From: Bacteroidota bacterium
GTDB lineage: Bacteria; Bacteroidota; Bacteroidia; JABDFU01
NCBI GenBank assembly: GCA_013286385.1
Contig: JABDFU010000022.1
Location: 1 to 32,917, forward strand
DNA length: 32,917 nt
Direction of reading: 5' to 3'
Translations under genes and position numbers: made by a program
The notes under the pieces: model-generated
Databases searched by the model: none
Seen by the model: the letters and a program-made list of their open reading frames with translations, nothing else
What the model was told of the DNA's origin: nothing
In this document: positions 8,263-15,561 of the stretch, piece by piece
Layout: every line of letters starts with the position of its first letter
How positions within the stretch are numbered: position 1 is the stretch's first letter

Positions 8263-9859
8263 CACCTGCCAGATTCCTTTTGAATTCAGAAGTCGTGTGA
8301 AACGCTACCTTAGGGTGGGATTCTTTAGCCATTCCGAGTATCCACTCGGACTGAGCAAGAAATACCGGATTGCTGTCCTTATCGGAGGCCATGTAATTTG
8401 ATTTTTGCCGCAAGAATTCTTCGAGCGCTGCTTTGTCCTCTGAAGTAACCCAACAAGCCTTGAAATAATTCAGGGGCCTGAAAGCGCAGGAAGCGGCATA
8501 CTCATTCTTCAGACGGTACTGAATGACTTCAAACTGAAGCTCTCCCACCGTACCGACAATCTTACGGTTTCCGGGTTGTTGGGTAAACAACTGGGCAACC
8601 CCTTCGTCGGTCAGCTGGCTGAGACCTTTTTCGAGTTGCTTGGATTTCATGGGATCTTTGTTCTCGACTTCCTTAAACAGTTCGGGCGAAAAACTGGGCA
8701 CGCCCTGATAAAGAAAATTTTCTCCTTCGGTAAGTGTATCCCCTATTTTAAAACTTCCGGTATCGTATAAACCGACCACGTCTCCGGCATAGGCTTCTTC
8801 GATCAGATTTTTGTCCTGGGCCATAAAGGTGACGGGATTGCTGAATTTAATATCCTTGTTCAGGCGCACATGATGAAAAAACTTGTTGCGCTCGAACCGT
8901 CCCGAACATACCCTTAAGAAAGCTATACGGTCGCGGTGGCGGGGATCGAGATTGGCATGTATCTTGAACACAAAGCCGCTGAACTTGTCCTCATCAGGAT
9001 TTACAAAACGTTCATCAGCTTTTCTTCCTGCAGGTGTCGGAGATATGCGGATAAAGGTATCCAGCAATTCCTGTACTCCGAAATTGTTCAAGGCGCTCCC
9101 GAAAAAAACGGGAGCAAGCCGGCCTTCCAGATACGCCTTGTTATCAAATTTATCGTAAACCCCTTCGATCAGTTCTACATCCGCTCTTAGCTTTTCAGCC
9201 GCTTCCTCCCCTACCTCCCTTTCAAGGGTAGCGTCACTAAGGTCTTTGATGGCCACAATGTCCCGTTCGATGGAGGTCTTGCTGGCATTGAACAGATTAA
9301 GGTTGCTTTCGTATAAATTGTAAACCCCTTTAAAGGTTGCACCGATTCCAATCGGCCAGCTCAGAGGACGCACCCGAATATTCAGTTTTTCTTCAAGTTC
9401 ATCCAGCAAATCGAAAGGGTCACGGCCTTCCCGGTCCATCTTGTTGATAAAGGCGATTACCGGAGTGTTGCGCATGCGACAGACATTCATCAGTTTCTCT
9501 GTCTGCTCTTCTACACCTTTTACACAGTCAATGACCAGAATAACACTGTCCACTGCCGAAAGCGTACGGTAGGTATCTTCCGCAAAATCCTTGTGGCCGG
9601 GGGTATCCAGCAGATTAACCTGAATGTTTCTGTAATTAAAAACCATGACCGAAGTGGCGACAGATATCCCTCTCTGCTTTTCAATTTCCATGAAATCAGA
9701 AGTTGCGGTCTTCTTTATTTTATTCGACTTTACAGCTCCTGCAGTCTGAATGGCACCTCCGAATAGTAACAGCTTTTCGGTAAGCGTTGTTTTCCCGGCA
9801 TCGGGGTGGCTGATAATGGCAAACGTCCTTCTTTTCGCGAGCTCCTCTGCTATCTTCAT
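8240..9859 (-). CDS. prfC: peptide chain release factor 3
   Basis: About 539 residues from ATG 9859 ([20 protein letters not shown]); a GTG six codons upstream at 9877 is possible but overlaps the likely -7 promoter box. RF3 is a translational GTPase that recycles RF1/RF2 after termination. The G domain has the P-loop [15 protein letters not shown], the switch II motif [16 protein letters not shown] and the guanine-specificity motif [10 protein letters not shown]. The following beta-barrel domain and the RF3 C-terminal domain ([34 protein letters not shown]) distinguish it from EF-G. The gene stands alone on the minus strand and its 3' end overlaps gap tail to tail, with no separate terminator between them. 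Confidence 0.95.
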   Translation of the reverse strand: MKIAEELAKRRTFAIISHPDAGKTTLTEKLLLFGGAIQTAGAVKSNKIKKTATSDFMEIEKQRGISVATSVMVFNYRNIQVNLLDTPGHKDFAEDTYRTLSAVDSVILVIDCVKGVEEQTEKLMNVCRMRNTPVIAFINKMDREGRDPFDLLDELEEKLNIRVRPLSWPIGIGATFKGVYNLYESNLNLFNASKTSIERDIVAIKDLSDATLEREVGEEAAEKLRADVELIEGVYDKFDNKAYLEGRLAPVFFGSALNNFGVQELLDTFIRISPTPAGRKADERFVNPDEDKFSGFVFKIHANLDPRHRDRIAFLRVCSGRFERNKFFHHVRLNKDIKFSNPVTFMAQDKNLIEEAYAGDVVGLYDTGSFKIGDTLTEGENFLYQGVPSFSPELFKEVENKDPMKSKQLEKGLSQLTDEGVAQLFTQQPGNRKIVGTVGELQFEVIQYRLKNEYAASCAFRPLNYFKACWVTSEDKAALEEFLRQKSNYMASDKDSNPVFLAQSEWILGMAKESHPKVAFHTTSEFKRNLAGASSNVKG

Positions 9860-9876
9860 CGTGCGATTAATATTCA

Positions 9877-9903
9877 CAAAAGTATTAAAAGATTCAGGAG
9901 CAA
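9877..9903 (-). promoter_or_regulatory. candidate prfC promoter
   Basis: On the minus strand TTG (9903-9901) is followed after 16 bases by TACTTTTG (9884-9877), a full -7 match with spacing shorter than usual. Transcription would start near 9871, which favours the downstream ATG at 9859 over the GTG at 9877. Confidence 0.4.
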
Positions 9904-9908
9904 TACCA

Positions 9909-9916
9909 TAAATTTG
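9909..9916 (+). promoter_or_regulatory. candidate -7 element of pepT
   Basis: TAAATTTG matches the Bacteroidota -7 consensus and lies 24 bases before the pepT ATG at 9941. No TTG is found at the expected distance upstream, so only half of a promoter is visible. The plus and minus candidates here would be divergent promoters within about 40 bases. Confidence 0.35.
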
Positions 9917-9940
9917 CAGGCGAATTCAAATCCTTCATCC

Positions 9941-11185
9941 ATGATTAAAATAAGTTCTGCAATTGCCGATCGCTTTATCCGCTATGCGAAAATCGATACC
10001 CAGTCTGATCCCGAATCGAAGTCTTACCCTTCGACTGAAAAACAAAAAGATCTGGGAAGCTTGCTGGTAAAGGAATTGCTGGAGCTCGGTATAAAAGACG
10101 CTCAGCTGGATGATTTCGGATATGTCTATGCCACGTTACCGGCGACCAGCACCAAAAAAGTTCCTGTCATCTGTTTTTGCTCTCATATGGATACTTCTCC
10201 TGACTGCAGCGGTAAAAACGTAAAGCCGTTGATTCACAAAGACTACAAGGGCCAGGATCTGGTATTGACCGGGGAAGCAAGCCAGGTTATTCGTATGAAA
10301 GAACATCCCGATCTGAAAAATCAGCTGGGGAACGATATCATTACTTCAGACGGAACCACCCTGCTTGGAGCAGACAACAAAGCGGGGGTTGCTGAGATCA
10401 TGGCAGCAGTTGAACTGCTGATTGCCCATCCCGAAATCAAGCACGGAACAATCCGGATTTTGTTTACTCCCGACGAGGAAATCGGAAGAGGAGTGGACAA
10501 ACTGGATATGAAAAAACTAGGGGCTGACTTTGGATATACCATTGACGGAGAGTCTGCCGGTCACCTGGAGGACGAGACTTTTTCAGCCGATTCAGTGGAA
10601 TTGACTATAAACGGCGTCAGCAGTCATCCGGGCTTTGCAAAAGGAAAAATGCAAAACGCCCTGAAAATAGCAGCCGACCTGATCAGCTCTTTTCCTAAAG
10701 ACCGGCTTTCGCCGGAAACCACAGACAAAAAAGAAGGCTTTATACATCCGCTTGGAATAAGCGGCTCAATTGAAAAAGTGGTACTGCAATTCATTATCCG
10801 TGATTTCTCAAACGATGGGCTGGTTCAGCTGGAAGATTTCCTGAAGAAGCATGCCGAAAAAATCCTGAAAAACTATCCCCATTCAGGTTTCGAATTCAAG
10901 GTTAAGGAGCAATACCGCAACATGAAACTCATACTGGACAAGCATCCACAGGTTGTAGCCTATGCCATGAGGGCCATTGAAAGGGCTGGTATGAAAGCCA
11001 TTCAATCCAGTATCCGCGGAGGAACGGACGGATCGAGACTTTCCTTTATGGGTCTGCCCTGTCCTAACATTTTTGCCGGGGAACACGCCTTTCATTCGAG
11101 GCAGGAATGGGTATCCGTTCAGGACATGCAAAAAGCCGCTGAAACCATTGTTCACCTGGCCCAAATCTGGGAAGAAAAAGCTTGA
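9941..11185 (+). CDS. pepT: peptidase T (tripeptide aminopeptidase)
   Basis: A 414-residue cytoplasmic zinc peptidase of family M20 that removes the N-terminal residue of tripeptides. The start at 9941 is chosen because family members begin close to the MIKISSAIADRFIRYAKIDTQS sequence; the frame stays open upstream to 9806 but only across the prfC start. Zinc ligands and catalytic residues are visible: His82 and Asp84 in CSHMDTSPD, Asp145 in LLGADNKAGVAE, Glu179/Glu180 in TPDEEIGRG, Asp202 in YTIDGESAG, and His in the C-terminal GEHAFHSRQEW. Length is normal. It is divergent from prfC. It may complete peptide breakdown begun by the DPP-IV peptidase and POT transporter encoded about 9 kb away, though it is not in their operon. 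Confidence 0.95.
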   Translation: MIKISSAIADRFIRYAKIDTQSDPESKSYPSTEKQKDLGSLLVKELLELGIKDAQLDDFGYVYATLPATSTKKVPVICFCSHMDTSPDCSGKNVKPLIHKDYKGQDLVLTGEASQVIRMKEHPDLKNQLGNDIITSDGTTLLGADNKAGVAEIMAAVELLIAHPEIKHGTIRILFTPDEEIGRGVDKLDMKKLGADFGYTIDGESAGHLEDETFSADSVELTINGVSSHPGFAKGKMQNALKIAADLISSFPKDRLSPETTDKKEGFIHPLGISGSIEKVVLQFIIRDFSNDGLVQLEDFLKKHAEKILKNYPHSGFEFKVKEQYRNMKLILDKHPQVVAYAMRAIERAGMKAIQSSIRGGTDGSRLSFMGLPCPNIFAGEHAFHSRQEWVSVQDMQKAAETIVHLAQIWEEKA

Positions 11186-11218
11186 AAACTTTTTATCTTT
11201 AATTGAACCTTTTTTACC

Positions 11219-11244
11219 TTTATCAACGTATACAGGTTGATAAA
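11219..11244. repeat. perfect 9-bp inverted repeat before the transglycosylase gene
   Basis: TTTATCAAC and GTTGATAAA are perfect inverted repeats around an eight-base loop (GTATACAG). The element lies between the pepT stop (11185) and the ATG at 11256. No T-run follows on the plus strand, so it is not a classic terminator for pepT. It could be an operator or a leader hairpin of the downstream gene; the T-rich stretch before it (11186-11218) contains weak TAnnTTTA matches to a -7 box. Confidence 0.7.
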
Positions 11245-11255
11245 AGCAGGGGGAT

Positions 11256-12263
11256 ATGCGAGGAGTCCTGTCGATTTTGTCTAAATTCAAACCCGTGAGT
11301 GAATTCAGAATAAAAAAAAGTATCGCCGGTCTGTTTTTTATGGTCAGCCTGAATTTCGTATGGGCAGCCGGACCATTGCGCCCGGTTAACGCCAAGATCA
11401 GGGTTTCCTGGCCCTGCGATTCCTGCACGTATTCCTTTTTGGCTACTCCTGAGATTTATCAGCAACGCTGGGATACCTTGCCTCAAACCCGCTTCTGGAG
11501 AACAATTATGCGCACCTCCCCTGATTCAGGTTACCTGAGCGTAACCAGCAACCGGGAAATTTTATGTAAACTTTCGACCCGGGAATGGCTTCGGCTTAAA
11601 CCCGATGCAAAAAACAAACTACTGGACAGCTTGCAGATTTGCCGTTGTCTTGGACCGGATGATCAGCTGCTTTTTACAGCAGGCAAAAGCGATTTTTACC
11701 AGATCACACCCGTCCTGTCAAGTATCGACCAGGCCGTCAAAATCTTCGAACAGGAGAATACCGATCCGTTTTATGCCCAGGCCATATTGCTTATCGAAAG
11801 CCCCGGACGCCTGCAAAAATCATCTGCGGGAGCCTACGGATCTTTTCAGCTTATGAAATCGGTCGCCATACGAATGGGCTTAACCGTGAACGCCTATACC
11901 GATGAACGAAAAGATATTGAAAAATCGGCCTGGGCAGCTGCCAAATTAATACGAACCATATGCCTTCCCGAAACAAGGTATATGCTTGAAAAAAACGGAA
12001 TCAGATACAATGAAAACGATTTGTGGTTCAGGCTTCTGGTGCTGCATGTTTACCATGCCGGAGCAGGCAATGTCTCCCCTGTTTTAGACAAGATATGCCC
12101 CAGCGAAGGCAATCCCGCGCTGATCAAGCAAATCTGGCAAACCTCCTGCGGCTACTTCAAAAATTCCTCCCAGAACTATTCCCAGCTTGCTATTGCCTCC
12201 CTTCTGGAGCTCGACCAACTGATACTCAACAATTGCCGGGATTCAGCCTCCAACGTTGAATGA
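11256..12263 (+). CDS. lytic transglycosylase (SLT/GH23) domain protein
   Basis: A 335-residue exported protein. The N-terminus has a basic stretch then a hydrophobic segment (KKSIAGLFFMVSLNFVWAAG, residues 20-39), a late signal peptide; an ATG nearer to it is not available except inside the hydrophobic core. Residues 160-300 form a transglycosylase domain: catalytic Glu181 in LLIESPG, then SSAGAYGSFQLM, DERKDIEKSAWAAAKLIR and YHAGAGNV. Such enzymes cleave the MurNAc-GlcNAc bond of peptidoglycan to make 1,6-anhydro ends. The motifs are recognisable but diverged from the standard ES-x-SPAGAxGLMQLMP. Residues 40-160 form an unrecognised N-terminal region with a CDSC pair at 54-57 and further Cys at 129 and 131. 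The stop overlaps the next start (ATGA), so the two are coupled. Confidence 0.82.
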   Translation: MRGVLSILSKFKPVSEFRIKKSIAGLFFMVSLNFVWAAGPLRPVNAKIRVSWPCDSCTYSFLATPEIYQQRWDTLPQTRFWRTIMRTSPDSGYLSVTSNREILCKLSTREWLRLKPDAKNKLLDSLQICRCLGPDDQLLFTAGKSDFYQITPVLSSIDQAVKIFEQENTDPFYAQAILLIESPGRLQKSSAGAYGSFQLMKSVAIRMGLTVNAYTDERKDIEKSAWAAAKLIRTICLPETRYMLEKNGIRYNENDLWFRLLVLHVYHAGAGNVSPVLDKICPSEGNPALIKQIWQTSCGYFKNSSQNYSQLAIASLLELDQLILNNCRDSASNVE

Positions 12264-13072
12264 AAAAAAAAGCGACAACCCTATTCAGCATACTCAAGAC
12301 ATTAATTACAAATCCGGGGAAACTCCGGCTTCTTGCGGACCGTGAAAAAGAATGCTTTAATCACATTAAAAAAAACTACCCTGAATTTTCTGAAGGCTTG
12401 CCGGTTATTGATTTTGCGGCCGCCTGCAAAACTCAACAGGAAACGGTTGTCCCCTATACATTCCTGGGGGGGAATTCCCTCCCTACTGACTTACTGCTGC
12501 TTAACTCCCTTGCGAAACAGAGCCCCAACTGCTCTTATTTTGAAATAGGTACCTGGAGAGGAGAAAGTGTAGCCAATGTTGCCCGTTATGCGGGCAACTG
12601 TTATACCCTGAATCTATCCGATAAGAGCATGCAGGAAATGGGCCTGAGCGAAAACTACATTAAGGCACACCGGTTCTTTTCAAAAAACCTAAGCAATGTC
12701 AGCCATTTGCAGGGAGATTCAATGAAGTTTGATTTCAGCCCTTACCGCGGTAAAATCGATCTTATTTTTGTGGATGGAGATCATCATTTCCATCAGGTGG
12801 CCGGCGATACCCGAAATGCATTCTCCATGCTGAAAAATGAAAACGCAGTCATCGTCTGGCACGACTATGGTTTTCAGCCCGAGGAAATTCGTTACGAAGT
12901 GCTGGCAGGCATACTGGAGGGGTGTCCCAAAGATAAGTTGAGGAGCCTTTACCAGGTTTCCGATACCAAATGTGCGATCTATACTTCAACGAAATTTGTA
13001 AGCCGGCCAATGAAGGCTTATGCTGATCCCGGGCATTATTTTGAAGTCAGCATCAAGGAAAAAAAGGTTTAG
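12260..13072 (+). CDS. class I SAM methyltransferase-like protein (Methyltransf_24 type)
   Basis: A 270-residue soluble protein. A Rossmann-fold methyltransferase core can be read: motif I-like YFEIGTWRGESVANVA (about 93-108), a motif with QGDSMKFDF (about 151-159), and LIFVDGDHHFHQV (168-180), whose DGDH is typical of the Methyltransf_24 family, followed by AVIVWHDYG (about 194-202). These proteins are often O-methyltransferases acting on sugars or other small molecules, but the substrate here is unknown. Its ATG overlaps the stop of the lytic transglycosylase gene and the TPR gene begins 17 bases after it, so the three form an operon. A role in modifying an envelope sugar is possible by context only. 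Confidence 0.8.
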   Translation: MKKKATTLFSILKTLITNPGKLRLLADREKECFNHIKKNYPEFSEGLPVIDFAAACKTQQETVVPYTFLGGNSLPTDLLLLNSLAKQSPNCSYFEIGTWRGESVANVARYAGNCYTLNLSDKSMQEMGLSENYIKAHRFFSKNLSNVSHLQGDSMKFDFSPYRGKIDLIFVDGDHHFHQVAGDTRNAFSMLKNENAVIVWHDYGFQPEEIRYEVLAGILEGCPKDKLRSLYQVSDTKCAIYTSTKFVSRPMKAYADPGHYFEVSIKEKKV

Positions 13073-13089
13073 TTTCGATTAAACTCCAA

Positions 13090-13929
13090 ATGCACCATAC
13101 TACTCTACGGATACTTTTTCTAATTGCCTGCAGTTACGGAACTTTGCTTTCCCAACAAACAGAAAAACCTTCAACCCCAACAGAAAAATCTTCAAGCCCG
13201 GCTGATACTGTTAATTTCCCATCCATTCGCAGCCGTATCAGAGACCAGGATTTTTTTATCAGTCTCGATCCCAAAAACATACAGTCTTATTCAAAGCGGG
13301 CCAATCTTAAAATGTCTCTGGGAGATTTCAGCGGAGCCTTATCCGACTATTCAAAATGGGCTGAATTAGAACCTAAAAACTATTATCCCCTATACCTGTG
13401 CGCGGTCTGCAGTGAAAGGCAGGACAACCTGAACACCGCCCTCGGCTTTTTCTCCAAAGCCATCAACCTTGCCCCTGAGAATGAAGGATGTATCATCGAC
13501 CGTGGCCTGATTGAAAACAAACTGAAACAGTATACCGCAGCCCAAGCTGATTTCAGAAAAGCCCTCGCGCTTAAACCCAATTGGACTGTTGCTTTGTTCG
13601 GACTGGGATTGACCTATGACGACCAGAATGAATATACATCGGCCCTGGACTATTACGGGAAATCCATTCGTGCCGATTCGACCAATTACAAATCCTATAA
13701 CAACATTGGGGTCATCTTCAATAAACTTGAAAAGTACGAGGCAGCGATTCAGCATTTCAGCAAAGCCATACTTATGAACCCCAACTATGCCAAAGCCTAC
13801 TCCAACCGGGCTGAAGCGAAATATAAATCTGGTAATAAGAACGAAGCCTGCGAGGATATGCGCAAATCGGTTGAACTGGGAAGTACAGAAGGATTGAAGG
13901 TTATTACGGAATATTGTAAGGATCACTGA
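13090..13929 (+). CDS. secreted TPR-repeat protein
   Basis: A 279-residue protein with a signal peptide (LRILFLIACSYGTLLSQQ), a low-complexity Pro/Ser/Thr/Lys linker containing two near-identical PSTPTEK/SSSPTEK-like units (residues 24-40), and then about six tetratricopeptide repeats from residue 60 to the end, for example DFSGALSDYSKWAELEPKN, LNTALGFFSKAINLAPEN, YTSALDYYGKSIRADSTN and YEAAIQHFSKAILMNPNY. The end (NKNEACEDMRKSVELG) is common in Bacteroidota TPR proteins. It is probably a periplasmic scaffold. It is the last gene of the operon with the lytic transglycosylase and methyltransferase-like genes, and is convergent with a minus-strand gene 43 bases on. Confidence 0.88.
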   Translation: MHHTTLRILFLIACSYGTLLSQQTEKPSTPTEKSSSPADTVNFPSIRSRIRDQDFFISLDPKNIQSYSKRANLKMSLGDFSGALSDYSKWAELEPKNYYPLYLCAVCSERQDNLNTALGFFSKAINLAPENEGCIIDRGLIENKLKQYTAAQADFRKALALKPNWTVALFGLGLTYDDQNEYTSALDYYGKSIRADSTNYKSYNNIGVIFNKLEKYEAAIQHFSKAILMNPNYAKAYSNRAEAKYKSGNKNEACEDMRKSVELGSTEGLKVITEYCKDH

Positions 13930-13972
13930 ATACCGCATGTCTTATCAAAGTCTCAGTAGGGCTTTTGGCCTT

Positions 13973-14491
13973 CTAGGGCATAGTCTTCTTCAAAGCCGTA
14001 ATGTAATCCATTTCGGCTTTTATAGGCGCGTAATCAGACAAATAAGGGTTTTTCATCACCCAGAGGTAAGGCATGCTGGTCTTCAATGGTCCGCAGGTAT
14101 ATTTTTCAGGGTTACACTCCCTCGTAATTTTCAAATAATAATACTGAACCGGATACTTGTTTTGGGTAAACCCTTCTCCCCACAAAGGATAAGCCTTGTG
14201 ACAGCATTTCACCTGCTCAGCATACAGTTTAAGCAAAATCAGGACAACGGCCTTTTCAACTTCTTTCCTGTCGGTTCTAAATGAGGCCTTGAATGCGTTG
14301 GTGACACTCTCAGGCAAAACCGGAAGAACAACTCCGAAGGTAGTATCGTTTGCATCCACAGGAGCCGCTTCCAGATTTTCCGCGTACTTCCTGATTGCCA
14401 AAACATCGGCATTTTCTGACTTGCCGGCATTTTGCGAATGCCCTGCAAACACAGACAATAGAATGAAAAGAAAGCAAATATTCGCTTTCAT
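13973..14491 (-). CDS. secreted protein of unknown function
   Basis: I do not recognise this 172-residue product. It has a clear signal peptide (MKANICFLFILLSVFAGHSQ), so the mature part of about 150 residues is periplasmic or outside the cell. Four Cys remain after cleavage: an adjacent pair Cys96-Cys97 (KCCHK), Cys126 and Cys133 (ECNPEKYTCG), which could form two disulphides. Aromatic-rich stretches near the C-terminus (YPVQYYYLKI, MPYLWVMKNPYL) suggest a compact beta-rich fold. The ATG lies one base after the stop of the cold-shock-like gene, so it is the last gene of a three-gene set. The reading frame is intact and free of rare features; it is convergent with the TPR gene. Confidence 0.7.
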   Translation of the reverse strand: MKANICFLFILLSVFAGHSQNAGKSENADVLAIRKYAENLEAAPVDANDTTFGVVLPVLPESVTNAFKASFRTDRKEVEKAVVLILLKLYAEQVKCCHKAYPLWGEGFTQNKYPVQYYYLKITRECNPEKYTCGPLKTSMPYLWVMKNPYLSDYAPIKAEMDYITALKKTMP

Positions 14492-14492
14492 G

Positions 14493-14711
14493 CTAGTTGA
14501 TTTTTTTCACTTCCACAGCCAATAATCCCTTCTTTCCCTGCTCAATCCTAAAAGTTACGTTGTCTCCTTTCTCAGCTCTGTAAGTCATACCCGAATCATG
14601 GAAAAAGATATCCCTGGCTAAAAAGCCTTCAGTATTGGTATAGCCCCCGTCAACGGTAATGAAGCCGTATCTGCTTTGCTCGTTATACGATTTAACAATT
14701 CCTGATTTCAT
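14493..14711 (-). CDS. diverged cold-shock-domain protein
   Basis: A 72-residue protein that looks like a single OB-fold cold-shock domain. An RNP1-like motif SRYGFITV (13-20; consensus KGFGFI) and an RNP2-like motif DIFFHDS (34-40; consensus DVFVHFS) are present, and the N-terminal sequence MKSGIVKSYN fits MxxGTVKWFN. The segment between the two motifs (GGYTNTEGFLAR) is longer than in CspA, and the C-terminal EKGDNVTFRIEQGKKGLLAVEVKKI fits the end of the fold. It probably binds single-stranded RNA or DNA. The motifs are weaker than in canonical Csp proteins, so it may have a specialised role. It is three bases downstream of the DUF4440-like gene and one base upstream of the secreted unknown. 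Confidence 0.78.
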   Translation of the reverse strand: MKSGIVKSYNEQSRYGFITVDGGYTNTEGFLARDIFFHDSGMTYRAEKGDNVTFRIEQGKKGLLAVEVKKIN

Positions 14712-14714
14712 ATT

Positions 14715-15083
14715 TTATTGCAATTGAATGCCAGTAACAGAAATTCCCTTCCACTTATCTCCAAACAACTTCCATACCCTTAGATAGCGAAATGAAGAAT
14801 CTACCGATTGGTCAAAATAATTTAGTCTCATATTCTGTATAACGTCTACGACTGCGACATCTTCAACAAGGTTAATAATCTGGTCGCTTACTAAAATTGA
14901 AATCATTTTGGTGTTTCCTGAACGGTAATTTTCGATTACATCAGCTTTGTCTGCAGTTTTTCCATTCGGTAAATGAAACAGGCACTTTTCATAAAGTAAG
15001 TCATCAAGGACAGCCAGGTCTTTATTTTTAAAGGCCTCGAGTAACCGTTTTTCATTTTCAACAATTTGTTCCAGATCAGTCAT
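14715..15083 (-). CDS. DUF4440/SnoaL-like (NTF2-fold) protein
   Basis: A 122-residue soluble protein matching the small NTF2-like fold: an N-terminal helix (LEQIVENEKRLLEAFKNKDLAVLDDLLYEKCLFHLPNG), a helix containing ADKADVIENYRSG, then alternating strands ending in SSFRYLRVWKLFGDKWKGISVTGIQ. That ending is typical of DUF4440 and SnoaL-like proteins, a family that includes small isomerases and binding proteins but mostly uncharacterised members. No signal peptide. It is the first gene of the three-gene minus-strand set; no convincing TAnnTTTG box was found in the 240 bases upstream. No function can be assigned beyond the fold. Confidence 0.75.
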   Translation of the reverse strand: MTDLEQIVENEKRLLEAFKNKDLAVLDDLLYEKCLFHLPNGKTADKADVIENYRSGNTKMISILVSDQIINLVEDVAVVDVIQNMRLNYFDQSVDSSFRYLRVWKLFGDKWKGISVTGIQLQ

Positions 15084-15323
15084 TTTTAAAATCTTGCTGA
15101 ATTCACCAAATCCCGTATTAATTAATCAAGTACGAAGGTATTCATTCCAACTACCATTTCATATCCCCATGAAAAAGCGTGTGTTTCTGTACAGTGCCTG
15201 CGGGGCAGGATTTTTTGTAATCCCTGCACATTTGCTATCTTAGATTGAAGTGAAAATACCACTATTGATCCTGGCATAGTTTCCTCATGAACATTCAAAT
15301 TTGGACGCCACTTACTATTCATT
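15084..15323. other. 240-base stretch without a supported gene
   Basis: No coding sequence is convincing here; a 66-codon minus-strand frame (15122-15322) has no domain or signal. On the plus strand CCTGC-GGG-GCAGG followed by ATTTTTTG (about 15195-15217) resembles a short intrinsic terminator, and TTTTTTG (15211-15217) spaced 18 bases from TATCTTAG (15236-15243) resembles a promoter reading toward the hairpin at 15324-15361. Confidence 0.5.
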
Positions 15324-15361
15324 AAAAAAGGCTTTCAGAGGTTTCAATCTCCAAAAGCCTT
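15324..15361 (-). terminator. intrinsic terminator after tRNA-His
   Basis: On the minus strand AAGGCTTT pairs perfectly with AAAGCCTT around an 18-base loop and is followed by a run of T (A at 15324-15329 on the plus strand). It lies 17 bases beyond the 3' end of the tRNA gene. On the plus strand the same hairpin is followed by GCCTTTTCTTT, so it may stop transcription from both sides. Confidence 0.75.
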
Positions 15362-15377
15362 GCCTTTTCTTTACCAG

Positions 15378-15452
15378 GGTAACCAATGGGGCTCGAACCC
15401 ACGACCCTCAGAACCACAATCTGATGCTCTAACCAACTGAGCTATGGCTACC
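15378..15452 (-). tRNA. tRNA-His (anticodon GTG)
   Basis: The minus strand folds into a full cloverleaf. The acceptor stem is GTAGCCA/TGGTTAC with one G-T pair, the D arm is GCTC-AGTTGGTTA-GAGC, the anticodon arm is TCAGA-TTGTGGT-TCTGA with anticodon GTG, the variable loop is GGGTC, and the T arm is GTGGG-TTCGAGC-CCCAT. The extra G at position -1 (base 15452) facing C73 (base 15378) is the identity element of tRNA-His. CCA is not encoded (the sequence continues CTGG), so it must be added by nucleotidyltransferase. It has its own promoter and terminator and stands alone. Confidence 0.96.
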
Positions 15453-15470
15453 ATAATGATTAAGGGGTGG

Positions 15471-15503
15471 CGAAGATACAACATTCAATAAAATTTCACA
15501 AAA
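15471..15503 (-). promoter_or_regulatory. promoter of tRNA-His
   Basis: On the minus strand TTTTG (15503-15499) and TATCTTCG (15478-15471) are separated by 20 bases, fitting the Bacteroidota consensus with one change in the -7 box (TTCG for TTTG). Transcription would begin near 15465, about 13 bases before the tRNA. Confidence 0.7.
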
Positions 15504-15561
15504 CAATTTGAGTGGGATGGAATGACTAAATTGCGGTCCTGCTTCATAGCGGAAACTGAGC

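Noticed and set aside
10883-11428. 181-codon minus-strand frame across the pepT/transglycosylase junction
   Set aside because: It runs antisense to the conserved C-terminus of PepT and the start of the next gene, without recognisable features.
13185-13215. Short A-rich repeats encoding PTEKS units as a possible tandem repeat or mobile-element mark
   Set aside because: Only two imperfect units within a coding low-complexity linker; typical of secreted TPR proteins.
13390-13938. 182-codon minus-strand frame inside the TPR gene
   Set aside because: Antisense to clear TPR repeats; the apparent internal similarity of its product reflects those repeats.
15122-15322. 66-codon minus-strand reading frame upstream of the DUF4440-like gene
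   Set aside because: It has no domain, signal peptide or operon link, its composition differs from neighbouring proteins, and it ends in the non-coding stretch beside the tRNA terminator.
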